A DNA stretch of 33,001 bases from DASPRG01 sp963796125 (GTDB lineage: Bacteria; Nitrospirota; Thermodesulfovibrionia; Thermodesulfovibrionales; SM23-35). Location: NCBI GenBank assembly GCA_963796125.1, contig CAWCKM010000004.1, forward strand, positions 1 to 33,001, in the 5' to 3' direction. The position numbers were made by a program, and so were the translations under genes. Shown piece after piece: positions 17,834 through 26,333 of the stretch. The notes under the pieces were generated by a model, which was given only the letters and a program-made list of their open reading frames with translations, did not search any database and was not told the DNA's origin. How positions within the stretch are numbered: position 1 is the stretch's first letter; each line of letters opens with the position of its first letter.

Positions 17834-19283
17834 TTACACTTTCTTCTTTTTCTTTTTTATAGCATACTCGTACAGTTGGATGTATCTTCCTGCTGATTTC
17901 TTCCAGGAGAAGTCCATCTTCATGGCATCTCTGACAACCTTATTCATTTTACTATTATCAGTATAAAGACAGAGTGCCCTTTTTATTGCATCCTGCATTG
18001 CAGAAGGCGTAAAGTCAGAAAAGAGAAATCCTGTTCCCTTCGAGGCCAAAGGGTTATAGTCTTTTATTGTATCTGCAAGTCCTCCCGTTTTCCTTCCAAT
18101 GGGAATACTGCCATACCTCATTGAAATAAGTTGTCCAAGTCCACATGGCTCATACTTTGAGGGTATGAGAAAAAAGTCCGAGCCGGCATAAATCCTGTGG
18201 GCAAGGGATTCGTCAAAACCGATGGTAACCGAGACCCTCCCTTTGTACTTGCGAGCAGCATCTGAAAAAGCGGTTTGGAATGACTCATCTCCTTTCCCTA
18301 AAAAGATGAGATTTATGCCTAACGATACAAGTTCCTCAAGAGATTGCAAAACGAGGTCCAACCCCTTCTGTGTGGAGAGCCGTCCGACCAAACCGATAAG
18401 GGGCCTATCAACCTTATCAAGCAATGACCTCTTTTATAAGATGCTTTTTACATTCGGCCCTGCCATGAAGGTCATCACTACTAAACTTTTCTGGTATAAA
18501 CATATCTCTGGAAGGATCCCATTCATCATAGTCTATCCCGTTTATGACACCGAAGAGATCATTCTCCCTCATCTTCAAAACTCCTTCGAGTCCGAATGCA
18601 AATTCCTTCTGAAGGACTTCCTTGGCATATGTATTACTCACCGTTGTGAGTACATCTGCTGATATGAGTCCTGCCTTGAGAAAGTTCATCTTCCCATAAA
18701 ACTCTATGCCTTCAGGATTAAAAATCTCTCTTCCGAGACCGGTAAGGGGCATTTCAGTGGCAGGGAAAAGTCCCTGATAGCCGAGGTTATGGATTGTGAG
18801 CAAAGAAGCTGTATCTCTGAAAAATGGATCAAGCTTATATAGAGTCTTGAGATATAAAGGAATAAGACCAGTCTGCCAGTCATTGCAATGTATGACATCA
18901 GGCTGAAAGTTGAGTCTTTTGCATGCTTCAAGCACACCCCGTGAAAAAAAAATGAATCGGGATGCATTATCAGCATAATCTCCCCGGGGAGTCCCATATA
19001 ATTCTTCCCTGTCAAAGAACTCATCACACTCTAAAAAATATGCGGAGGATTTGTCATGGAACAGTCTTGCCTCTATCGTTCTTTCTCCAACAGGAACTTT
19101 TATTGTTAAACCGGAATATTGCAGGGATGCAGCTCTTTTCTTTATGCTCCTGTAAAGAGGAAGAATAATATAAGCCTCTTTATTCATTCCCCTGTATTCC
19201 TTGACAAGAGCACCTGCAACATCTGCAAGGCCTCCTGTTTTTGCATAAGGCACTGCCTCGGAAGTTGCAATCAGTATTTTCAT
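17834..19283 (-). CDS. glgA: GlgA, glycogen synthase (frameshifted)
   Basis: ADP/UDP-glucose-dependent glucan synthase of family GT5, making the alpha-1,4 chain of glycogen. About 482 residues once repaired. The N-terminal half has the nucleotide-sugar loop AKTGGLADVAGAL (residues 14-26), HCNDWQTGLIPLYL and LTIHNLGYQGLF. The C-terminal half has GRLSTQKGLDLV, SKYEPCGLGQLISMRYG and RKTGGLADTI. The break is at 18417-18424: IKEVIA stops just before LLDKVDRPLIGLVGRL in the other frame. The ATG at 19283 overlaps the galT stop by ATGA, so galT and glgA are coupled, suggesting supply of sugar nucleotide for glucan synthesis. Confidence 0.93.
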
Positions 19284-20278
19284 ATCTTTGCTTCTCTCAT
19301 AAACTTGGCTGCTTCCTCAGGCGGCGTAGGATTAATATAAAATCCAGATCCCCACTCGAATCCTGCAATCTTCGTAAGTTTTGGAAGGAGTTCCAGATGC
19401 CAGTGGTAGTATTCACTCATTCCGTCGCGGAGAATGGATGTATGGATCAAAAAATTATAAGGTGGCACATCGAGGATCTTGTCCATCTGCTTCAAAATAG
19501 TCTGGAGTATATCTGCAAGACCTGAAAAACTCTCTTTCGGTGGATAAAAATGAGGTTCATGTACCTTGGGGAGTATCCATGTCTCGAAAGGTGATCTCGA
19601 TGCATAAGGTGCCAGGGCAACATAGCCATCATTCTGATAAATAATTCTTCTTCCGTCTTCGAGTTCCTGATGGATGAGATCGCAAAATATACATCTTTCC
19701 TTAAATTCATAATACTTACTGGCAGATTCTATTTCCTCTTTGACAAGTTTAGGTACAATGGGAAGTGCTATCAATTGGGAATGGGTATGTTCAAGGGATG
19801 CGCCTGCTACTTCTCCTTCATTCTTGAAGATCATTACATATTTGAACCTCCCATCCTTTTTAAGGTCCATGAGTCTGATATAGTACGCCCATAATACATC
19901 TTCAACAGCCTTTATGGGCATTGTAGAAAGAGATTGAAAGTGCTCAGGCGTTTCCACAATTACCTCATGAGCACCAATACCATGCATCCTGTCAAAGATT
20001 CCCTCTCCCATCCTATTCAGTTCTCCGTAGATCTGGAGGGCAGGGAATTTATTCGGCATGACCCGCAGCTTCCACCCTGGTGAATTCGGTTTTGTTTCAG
20101 GAGGTCTGAAGGCCATTATTTCAGGTGGTGTTGTGTATTCATTGCCATGGCAGAACGGGCAGAACCCACCTTTCTTTCTCTGGGAGGAAGGAGAAATAAA
20201 ATCCGTTGGTCTTTTACCTCTTTCTACAGAGATGATAACCCAGCGACCGGTTATCGGGTCCCTTCTCAGTTCAGACAC
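19280..20278 (-). CDS. galT: GalT-type galactose-1-phosphate uridylyltransferase
   Basis: HIT-superfamily nucleotidyltransferase of 332 residues, exchanging hexose-1-phosphate with UDP-glucose (or ADP-glucose in related enzymes; the substrate cannot be fixed from sequence). Start: SELRRDPITGRWVII. Zinc Cys pair in FCPFCHGNE, a conserved GAHEVIVETPEH, and the catalytic segment ASLEHTHSQLIALP. A further CIFCDLI pair and HWHLELLPKL appear toward the end. GTG 20278 is preferred because AAGGGAG lies just upstream; a TTG at 20305 falls in repeat DNA. First gene of a five-gene operon running to moeA/PBP. Confidence 0.9.
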   Translation of the reverse strand: MSELRRDPITGRWVIISVERGKRPTDFISPSSQRKKGGFCPFCHGNEYTTPPEIMAFRPPETKPNSPGWKLRVMPNKFPALQIYGELNRMGEGIFDRMHGIGAHEVIVETPEHFQSLSTMPIKAVEDVLWAYYIRLMDLKKDGRFKYVMIFKNEGEVAGASLEHTHSQLIALPIVPKLVKEEIESASKYYEFKERCIFCDLIHQELEDGRRIIYQNDGYVALAPYASRSPFETWILPKVHEPHFYPPKESFSGLADILQTILKQMDKILDVPPYNFLIHTSILRDGMSEYYHWHLELLPKLTKIAGFEWGSGFYINPTPPEEAAKFMREAKI

Positions 20279-20291
20279 ATATGCTCCCTTT

Positions 20292-20311
20292 TTAGCAAAG
20301 AGCAAAGAGCT
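20292..20311. repeat. AGCAAAGAGCAAAGAGC repeat in the galT leader
   Basis: Tandem variants of the gagcaaa unit lie directly upstream of the galT ribosome site. Related copies are at 1655-1720 and 15023-15051; a weaker one (ctcctttgctcttcgct) lies at about 20471-20487 in the same divergent spacer. Confidence 0.55.
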
Positions 20312-20326
20312 ATGTCCCGGAAACTG

Positions 20327-20381
20327 TCATTCTGGCTTGTCTAGTAATCCTTCTGAAAAAAGATCTAACAAGCGGGAATGA
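20327..20381. repeat. Imperfect inverted repeat, REP/MITE-like
   Basis: TCATTCTGGCTTGT (20327-20340) and ACAAGCGGGAATGA (20368-20381) are complementary at 12 of 14 positions around a 27-base centre. This CATTCTGGCTTGTC type of arm is one I associate with dispersed non-coding hairpins in several bacterial genomes (recollection, not a search). It sits in the galT leader. Confidence 0.55.
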
Positions 20382-20532
20382 TACCTGATTTAGTATTATT
20401 GGTTTTATTGAGTTCATTGAGTTTCTTATATAATTCAAAACAATATGTAAGCCAGAGAAACTATGTAAACTCCTTTGCTCTTCGCTATCTGCTTATTTTT
20501 GGCTTATTATATCACATCAAGATATATTGAGA

Positions 20533-20538
20533 TATAAT
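20533..20538 (+). promoter_or_regulatory. Consensus -10 box, leaderless start of the RNase Z-like gene
   Basis: A perfect TATAAT ends seven bases before the A of ATG 20545, so the predicted transcription start is that A. No good -35 box and no Shine-Dalgarno were found. Confidence 0.55.
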
Positions 20539-20544
20539 AAACCC

Positions 20545-21548
20545 ATGAAACCAACATTCATTCACAAGCTCATAAATGGCCCTTTTGAAGACCCCTCTCT
20601 CTTTGTCAGGATACTGAGAGAAAAGAGGGCATTTTTATTTGACATCGGCAGTCTATACAGACTCAAACCAGGAGATTTGCAGAAGATAACTGATGTCTTT
20701 GTAACGCATACCCATATAGACCATTTCATTGGGTTTGATTCCCTGCTCAGGGCACTCCTCAGGAGGGAGTCACCGCTGAGGGTATATGGACCAGCAAACA
20801 TAACAGACTGTATCGAGGGCAAGTTAAGGGGTTATACCTGGAATCTTATCAAGGAATATCCTCTGAAGATAAAGGTCTTTTCTATAACAGACAAAACCAT
20901 ATGCTCTTCAAGCTTTCATGCTGAAAACTGTTTTAAAAAGGTAGAAGATGACGTGTCAATCTTTGACGGGACTGTTTTAGAAGAGCCTCTCCTGAGAGTA
21001 AAGGCTATCCAGCTGGATCATCAGGTACCATGTATGTCCTTCTCCCTCGAAGAGGAATACCATATTAATATTAATAAAGCCGCCTTAAGGAGAAAGGTCT
21101 TCCGGTTGGACCATGGCTTTCAGAACTGAAAAATGCAATGAGGGGAAATAAATCAGGTGATACAGAGTTTACTATCTCAAACAGAAAATATTATCTCGAA
21201 GAGTTAAAAAAAATTGCAACGATTACAAAAGGGCAGAAAATATCCTATGTCACTGATGCATCTTTAACTGACGACAATATCAACAAAATTATCGAGCTTG
21301 TCTATGACTCTGACACACTTTACTGCGAAGCCTATTTCCTTGAAAAAGACAGGGACAGAGCCCTGGAAAGGTCTCATCTTACTGCAAAGACTACCGGAAA
21401 GATTGCAAGGGAAGCAAAGGTCAAAAATCTTGTTGTCATGCATTTTTCGCCTAAGTACAGAAAGGAATCAGAAACCCCTGAAGATGAAGCAATGAAGGAG
21501 TTCAGAGGACGCAGTCCTGATCAGAAACAGGATTCGAGAGGTCAATAG
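20545..21548 (+). CDS. rnz: RNase Z-like metallo-beta-lactamase-fold hydrolase (frameshifted)
   Basis: About 334 residues once repaired. The zinc motif THTHIDHFIGFD is present near residue 60, preceded by a LFDIGSLYRL strand. RNase Z-type features include the LDHQVPCMSF segment and, after the break, KGLPVGPWLSELKNAMRGN and YVTDASLTDDN. Late segments CEAYFLEKD and HLTAKTTGKIAREA and VVMHFSPKY supply further metal ligands. Canonical RNase Z removes the 3' trailer of tRNA precursors; this gene could also be a related MBL hydrolase. The frame breaks at about 21093-21097, where one base is missing in AGGAGAAAGG. A TTG at 20527 overlaps the -10 box, so ATG 20545 is the start. It is divergent from galT. 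Confidence 0.85.
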
Positions 21549-21640
21549 AGTATCAGAGTGCTTCAGAGTATCATAGTCTATGAGATCTTTGAGACTTTGA
21601 CTCTTTGGCGCTTTAGTATTGAATCCTCTGACCCCTTTTA
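21549..21640. repeat. AT-rich phrase-like repeat after the RNase Z-like gene
   Basis: The spacer repeats variants of agagtatcagagtg / cttcagagtatcatag / gactctttggcgcttt. It resembles the long repeat block at 23361-23560 in rhythm, but not in exact sequence. Confidence 0.4.
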
Positions 21641-21652
21641 TACATTAACTCA

Positions 21653-21681
21653 TTGACCATTATTGAAAGGTTTATTAAACT
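21653..21681 (+). promoter_or_regulatory. Promoter of the PilZ-DUF4388-J-TPR gene, nearly leaderless
   Basis: TTGACC (21653-21658), 17-base spacer, TAAACT (21676-21681). The predicted start is 21688, one base before ATG 21689; no Shine-Dalgarno is visible. Confidence 0.5.
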
Positions 21682-21688
21682 TACTACC

Positions 21689-23360
21689 ATGGAATCGGGC
21701 AAAGACAGAAGACGGTATACAAGATACAAGCAAGAGGCTTTAACTGCCTCACTTGGGGGAGAATACTTCAGTGCCCATATCATTGACTTTTCTCTGGGTG
21801 GTCTTAGCTTTTATATCAATATGAAGCCTATCACCCCAGGATCAGTCCTTGATCTCAGGGTAGAAGACCTCAACATGGATATCCAGGGAAGGGTTGTCTG
21901 GACTAAGGCAGAAGATGACTCACTGAGTGTAGGGATAGAGAGGTTATCAATCTATGGCAACTTAAAACACTTTCCCCTTTCAGATATCTTTCTGAGTCTT
22001 CAGAGGTCTGAAAAGACAGGCATCCTTGAGATGAAACATGGTTCTATCCTGAAAAAGATATATATAAGGAATGGCGATATGATCTTTGCCACGTCGAACC
22101 AGGAAGAAGAACGCCTTGGGGAGATCCTTGTAAAGGCTGGAAGGCTTACTCTTGAGCAGTACTACCATTCGATTGAAGCTATGAAAAATACAAGTAAGCG
22201 TCAGGGTGCAGTTCTTGTTGAACTCGGCTATCTCAAACCACAGGACCTCATCTGGGCAGTGACGCATCAGGTTGAGGAGATCATCCTGGGTCTTTTTCAG
22301 TGGGCAGAAGGCGAATTTGAATTCAAAGAAATACCTCTTCCTTCAGAGGAGGTCATAACACTCAAGCTCAGTGCAGCAAACCTTATTTACAGGGGAATTA
22401 AGAGAATAGATAATTTCATCTGTCTGAAGAATGGCTTCTTCCCCATGGATACAGTTCTGGATTACTCTGCTAATCCATTGGACCTTTTCCAGGACATCAG
22501 GCTTGAGGAGAAAGATAAGGAAACATTTTCTCTCATAGACGGTAACCGTAAGGTACAGGATATACTGCTGCTGTCACCCCTTGATAATCTGCAGACAATG
22601 AAAATCCTTTACGCCCTTATGAATGCAAGGATAATCGAGACAAAAGAAAAGGATCAGGAAAGAGAAGAAATTCATGAGGAAGTCCTGAGAGAACCTGAAG
22701 GAGAGTTAGACACAGCTTTTATGGAACAAGTTGATGAACTCTATAGCAAGCTTCTAACGATTGATCACTATCACATCCTTGGTATTACTCAGAATTCAAC
22801 TCCTGAAGAAATTAAAAAGGCCTATTTCAACAAGGCCAAAGAGTTTCATCCTGATCGGCACTTCTCCTCTATGTCTGATAGCTTGAAGAACAAATTAAAC
22901 GCCCTATTCTCGCATCTCACCCTGGCTTACAAAACCCTCTATAACCCAAAAATGAAGATGGAATATGACCTGAACCCATCATTTAAGGCTGCATCAATGG
23001 AAGGTCGTCCTGTCGAAATGGCAAGGGCCAGGTTCGAAGAAGGCAAAAAAGCCTTTTGGGAGGAATCATATACAGAAGCAGCAGATTTATTCGGCAAGGC
23101 TGCTTATCTTGATAGCTCAGCAGCAAGCTATCACTACTATCATGGCATGGCATTGGCAAAGGAGAAAAAATTCCGTGAGGCACAGGAGGCTATAAACAAG
23201 GCTCTTAAGCTTGACCCCCTGAACGCCAATTATATGGCTGAACTTGGTCATATCTATCTGGAGCTCGGGTTTCATGCAAGGGCAAAAGCCACCTTTGAAA
23301 AGGGCAATACAACTCGATCCCACCAATAAAAGGGCAGCCGAAGGGTTGCAGCAGCCTTGA
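21689..23360 (+). CDS. PilZ-DUF4388-J-domain-TPR fusion protein (frameshifted C-terminus)
   Basis: About 556 residues once repaired. Order: PilZ domain (about 5-95) with both c-di-GMP contacts, RRRYTR and DFSLGG; DUF4388 (about 90-280) with KKIYIRNGDMIFA, LGEILVKAGRLTLEQY and GAVLVELGYLKPQDL; a linker with a charged coil; J domain (about 355-425) with YHILGITQNSTPEEIKKAY and the HPD tripeptide in EFHPDRHF; and TPR repeats (about 435-555). J-domain proteins stimulate DnaK; PilZ binds c-di-GMP. The combination suggests a c-di-GMP-controlled chaperone adaptor or scaffold (inference). An extra G near 23302 cuts the last TPR; the other frame restores KAIQLDPTNKRAAEGLQQP. No signal peptide or membrane span. 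A DUF4388 paralogue lies 3 kb downstream. Confidence 0.9.
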
Positions 23361-23560
23361 AGTTCTGAAGCGCTGAAGCTTATTAGTCATTTCGGCTTCT
23401 GAAAGTTCCCTTGCAGTTCTTGCAACTCTCCAGAGCCACTATTTTCATCCTTCTGAACTTCAGGTCTTCAGCTCTTTAGCGCTTCCACACTTCCGCTCTT
23501 CAGTTCTTTCCCTCCCTGTTCTTCTGCTCTTAGCCCTTCAGTCCCTGATCTTCGTATCCG
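23361..23560. repeat. Long phrase-like repeat block
   Basis: About 200 bases made of variants of gaagttctgaagcgctgaagc and its complement cttcagctctttagcgcttcc. It starts exactly at the repaired stop codon of the preceding gene. The left part is purine-rich (gaagttctgaag), the right part pyrimidine-rich (cttcagttctttccc), so the two halves could pair in RNA. No protein-coding sense is seen. Confidence 0.6.
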
Positions 23561-23610
23561 TAACCAATCTGTAGGTTTTCATATGGTGAAAGGATAAAAA
23601 AGTGTTTACT

Positions 23611-23628
23611 GGTATAATCTGGTATAAT
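23611..23628 (+). promoter_or_regulatory. Tandem extended -10 boxes
   Basis: TGGTATAAT occurs twice, with TATAAT at 23613-23618 and 23623-23628, exactly 10 bases apart. Each has the TGn extension, which can replace a -35 box. They precede the coiled-coil protein gene at 23660 by about 30-45 bases. Confidence 0.6.
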
Positions 23629-23659
23629 TTAGGCAATACATAAATCAGGATAAAGCTAC

Positions 23660-24052
23660 ATGGAAACAAAAGAAGAATTCAAAAAATTAATGGAAGAAAT
23701 ATGTGATGTCGTTTTTAAAGAAAGTGCAAAACCAAAGGGTACCAAATTTGAAATACCCCTTATTACGAAAAATATTTTGAGCATGCTCATGAACCTTAAC
23801 CAACAGATAGAAGAACAAAGAGAAGAAATTAATAGGTCTGAAGAGCAAATAAAAAGATTAGAAGGAAAAATTAATGTCCTGATAAAGGAGTTAAAAACAT
23901 TAGGATACCTTAATATCAAAGAAAGAAGGAAGCCTCTTAAGAGGACGATTGTAACGCAGGAAGCATTCACCAATCTCTTAAAAAGCAAAGGCATTATAAC
24001 AAAGAAAGAACTGATCGATGAAATAAAGAGGTTGTTAAAGAGAAGTTATTAA
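23660..24052 (+). CDS. Coiled-coil protein of unknown function
   Basis: A 130-residue, highly charged protein. Residues about 42-75 form a strong coiled coil (QQIEEQREEINRSEEQIK...). The tail (about 95-130, VTQEAFTNLLKSKGIITKKELIDEI) looks like a small helical module. No enzyme motif, signal peptide or membrane span. The ATG has CAGGAT nine bases upstream and tandem extended -10 boxes. It lies between two genes of the DUF4388 family, so it may be part of the same assembly (inference from position only). Confidence 0.75.
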   Translation: METKEEFKKLMEEICDVVFKESAKPKGTKFEIPLITKNILSMLMNLNQQIEEQREEINRSEEQIKRLEGKINVLIKELKTLGYLNIKERRKPLKRTIVTQEAFTNLLKSKGIITKKELIDEIKRLLKRSY

Positions 24053-24256
24053 GACTTCACTTTAATTATCTTCTACGTTTCTTATTTGTTCAAATCCGGT
24101 TTCATTCTCAAATAACTTTCTAAAGTAGGCTCATTACAAAACTGTTCTGTGCGATATTGAGCATATTGCTATGCCATAACCGCGCACTTATTACGCTTAC
24201 AGACATAAGGACAATATTCCAAATAATCTTTATTAATAGATAAGTTAGGTTTAATT

Positions 24257-24277
24257 CAAGAACTGGTATGGTTCTTG
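24257..24277. promoter_or_regulatory. Perfect inverted repeat upstream of the DUF4388 gene
   Basis: CAAGAAC (24257-24263), 7-base centre, GTTCTTG (24271-24277). It lies about 40 bases before ATG 24315 and is followed by TTTT. It could be an operator, or a weak terminator for the preceding gene 200 bases away; the low-GC stem favours an operator. The rest of 24053-24256 shows no gene. Confidence 0.45.
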
Positions 24278-24314
24278 TTTTAGTTATTGATAACGAAGGA
24301 ACAAGGAGGAAACG

Positions 24315-25187
24315 ATGGAAGGAAACAGGGCAGAGATGAAGAACAGCGGGACAGAAGCACAGGAAGCAGCAAAGCCGAAGGGGAATGGACTTAAAGAGTT
24401 TCAACTACACAAGATCCTCATCGATTCACACAGCAATAAAAAGACAGGTACCATTACGGTAAAGACACCTGTTTTTATAAAGAAGCTATATGTAGATAAG
24501 GGAGAAGTTGTATTTGCTTCATCGACATGGAAGGATGACAGGCTGGGAGAGGTACTGTTAAAGGGCGGCAAGATTAACCTTGAACAGTATGAAGAATCTG
24601 TAAGGGTTCTGAAGATGACCGGCAAGAAGCAGGGCACCATTCTTGTTGAACTGGGGTATCTGACACCGAAGGAGCTGTTCTGGGGGGTGAAGTATCAGGT
24701 GAAGGAAATCATCTACAGTCTCTTTGCTCTGGAATATGCCGAGTATGAGTTTGTTGAGGGTGAAATACCTCAGAAGGACATCCTGGTCATGAAGATACAG
24801 TTGGGGAGCCTCATCTATGAAGGGCTCAAGAGGATTGATAATTTCACGAGGATCAAGAGAGAACTGCCGGATTTCAGATATCCCTTATCGATAAGCATAG
24901 GCACATCAAGTCTCTTTGAGGGAATCGAGTTAAACCCGATGCAAAAGGGTATCCTCTCGATGATTGATGGCAAGAGGAGTATCATGGAACTGGTTGATCA
25001 TGCCTGTGCTGAGGTGAAGCCCTTTGATGCACTGAAGAGCCTCTATGTCCTGTGGTTCATGGGAATCCTCAAGAGAAATGGCTCAACCAGAGATGTAACG
25101 GAAACAGAAAAGACAGATGCAAAAATGAATGGCAAAATGTGGTCCTTAGAAAATGTCTTGATGTTCTCTAATGATCAGGATGCATGA
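24315..25187 (+). CDS. DUF4388-domain protein, paralogue of the PilZ-DUF4388 fusion
   Basis: A 290-residue cytoplasmic protein. Residues about 20-175 are a DUF4388 domain very like the one encoded at 21689: KKLYVDKGEVVFA, LGEVLLKGGKINLEQY, GTILVELGYLTPKEL and GLKRIDNFTRIK all have direct counterparts there. The rest (LNPMQKGILSMIDGKRSI...) matches the region before the J domain in that protein, but PilZ, J and TPR parts are absent. DUF4388 proteins often occur with signalling and motility genes in delta-type bacteria; the biochemical role is unknown. Strong ribosome site AAGGAGG before the ATG. Confidence 0.88.
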   Translation: MEGNRAEMKNSGTEAQEAAKPKGNGLKEFQLHKILIDSHSNKKTGTITVKTPVFIKKLYVDKGEVVFASSTWKDDRLGEVLLKGGKINLEQYEESVRVLKMTGKKQGTILVELGYLTPKELFWGVKYQVKEIIYSLFALEYAEYEFVEGEIPQKDILVMKIQLGSLIYEGLKRIDNFTRIKRELPDFRYPLSISIGTSSLFEGIELNPMQKGILSMIDGKRSIMELVDHACAEVKPFDALKSLYVLWFMGILKRNGSTRDVTETEKTDAKMNGKMWSLENVLMFSNDQDA

Positions 25188-25631
25188 AAATTGGTTTGGA
25201 ATTGGTGGTACTTTGGCTGTCCCAATGAGAATCTGCATGGGGATCCCTACAAAGATATTCGTTAAAATAGAGCCAAGGAAAAAAATATTAGATTAAGATA
25301 ATATGTTATGCTTAATACAAGAGGAAAAGAAATACTCGAACAGGGACACTGATAAATAGATTTCATTTCGCAAAGCTCACCTTTTAGCGGTCTCCCCAAT
25401 TAACAGACATTTTATGAATATTTACATCCTGCGGTCTCTGCCGCAGGGTTATTCACTTTGTTTCCATCTTTGAGAAAGGACTTTTATGACACTTGATAAG
25501 TAAATGCGAGTGCAAAATTAAAGAACATGAAAGCATATAGAAGGAGGGCTAATATTTATAACTAAGGATGTAAAAGTATCCAAGGAGATTGAAGAGATCA
25601 GAGGTTTTATAAACAAAAAAGGAGATTGAAA
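25188..25631. other. Intergenic region and long leader of the RRM gene
   Basis: No gene is supported in these about 440 bases. They contain a GC-rich hairpin (25426-25449) and a Shine-Dalgarno-like AAGGAGGG (about 25542) not followed by a usual start codon. A short frame from about 25554 (ITKDVKVSKEIEEIRGF) runs into the RRM ribosome site; it lacks ATG, GTG or TTG. Long structured leaders are common for cold-regulated RNA-binding protein genes (known for the class, inferred here). Confidence 0.4.
25426..25449. promoter_or_regulatory. GC-rich hairpin in the RRM leader
   Basis: CCTGCGG (25428-25434) and CCGCAGG (25441-25447) pair perfectly around a 6-base loop; an outer G-U and A-T pair extend the stem to nine. 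No clean T-run follows, so it is either a weak terminator or a leader structure. Confidence 0.5.
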
Positions 25632-25949
25632 ATGAGAAAAATGTATGTTGGAAATATTCCATACAACGCTACTGAAGAAGATTTAAGGGAACTGTTTTCA
25701 GAATATGGTGAGATCGAATCATTAAAAATAATGAAGGATAACTTCACGGAGCGATCCAAAGGATTTGGTTTTATTGAGATGGTAAATGAAGAAGATGCAA
25801 AAAAGGCGATTGCAACCCTTAATGGGAAAGATTTCAAGGGGAAATTACTTACTGTTGCTGAGGCGAGACCACAACAAAATCGGCGTGGCTCTGATGATAG
25901 AAGGGGTGGCTACGGAGGTGGTATGGGTACAGGGAGAGGCAGGAGATAA
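25632..25949 (+). CDS. RRM-domain RNA-binding protein with glycine-rich tail
   Basis: A 105-residue single-RRM protein resembling bacterial/cyanobacterial Rbp and plant glycine-rich RNA-binding proteins. RNP2 is KMYVGNIP (residues 3-10) and RNP1 is RSKGFGFIEM (about 43-52). The tail from about residue 80 is rich in Arg and Gly (RRGSDDRRGGYGGG). Such proteins bind single-stranded RNA and often accumulate in the cold. The ATG at 25632 has AAAGGAG upstream; a TTG at 25626 lies too close to that site. A KhpA and a DEAD-box helicase gene follow on the same strand, forming an RNA-handling set. Confidence 0.95.
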   Translation: MRKMYVGNIPYNATEEDLRELFSEYGEIESLKIMKDNFTERSKGFGFIEMVNEEDAKKAIATLNGKDFKGKLLTVAEARPQQNRRGSDDRRGGYGGGMGTGRGRR

Positions 25950-26064
25950 GGATGTGGGCATTAAGATTTAAGAAACTTGCATTGCATTAAGATAAACTCA
26001 ATGACTGTTGCGAAGAAATTTAAGGTTCTGAAAAGAAACAGCATGAATGCTTATGGAGGTGAAT

Positions 26065-26295
26065 ATGAAAGCACTTATTGAACTAATGGCGAAGTCTCTG
26101 GTAGATAAGCCGGAGGAGGTTGTAGTGGCCGAGGTAGACGGAGAAAGAACGGCTATTTTTGAATTGCGTGTTGCTACAAGTGATATTGGAAAGGTTATCG
26201 GAAAGCAGGGGAATACAGCGCGAGCAATGAGAACAATACTGAGTGCTGCAGGTGCTAAGCTTGAAAAGCGTTGTGTTCTTGAAATATTGGATTAA
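26065..26295 (+). CDS. khpA: KhpA, KH-domain RNA-binding protein
   Basis: A 76-residue protein that is essentially one KH domain of the KhpA (YlqC) family: MKALIELMAKSLVDKPEEV, then the GxxG loop in GKVIGKQGNTARAMRTIL, ending KRCVLEILD. Family members bind RNA, often with KhpB, and affect cell division and mRNA fate. Here KhpA is not next to rpsP/rimM as in many genomes but between RRM and helicase genes. ATG 26065 is chosen for the GGAGGTG immediately upstream, over an ATG-like start at 26047-26053. Confidence 0.93.
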   Translation: MKALIELMAKSLVDKPEEVVVAEVDGERTAIFELRVATSDIGKVIGKQGNTARAMRTILSAAGAKLEKRCVLEILD

Positions 26296-26333
26296 ACTGG
26301 ATAATACGCAGAGAAAAGGAGTTTAAAGAATTT

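Noticed and set aside
23361..23560. CRISPR array or tandem satellite in the long repeat block
   Set aside because: Units vary in length and order and there are no constant repeats with unique spacers, nor cas genes.
24241..24290. Intrinsic terminator for the coiled-coil gene
   Set aside because: The stem is only 7 bp with low GC and lies 200 bases beyond the stop codon; an operator reading was preferred.
25554..25628. Short frame VKVSKEIEEIRGF ahead of the RRM gene
   Set aside because: No usual start codon despite a Shine-Dalgarno-like site; too short to support. It is noted in the leader entry.
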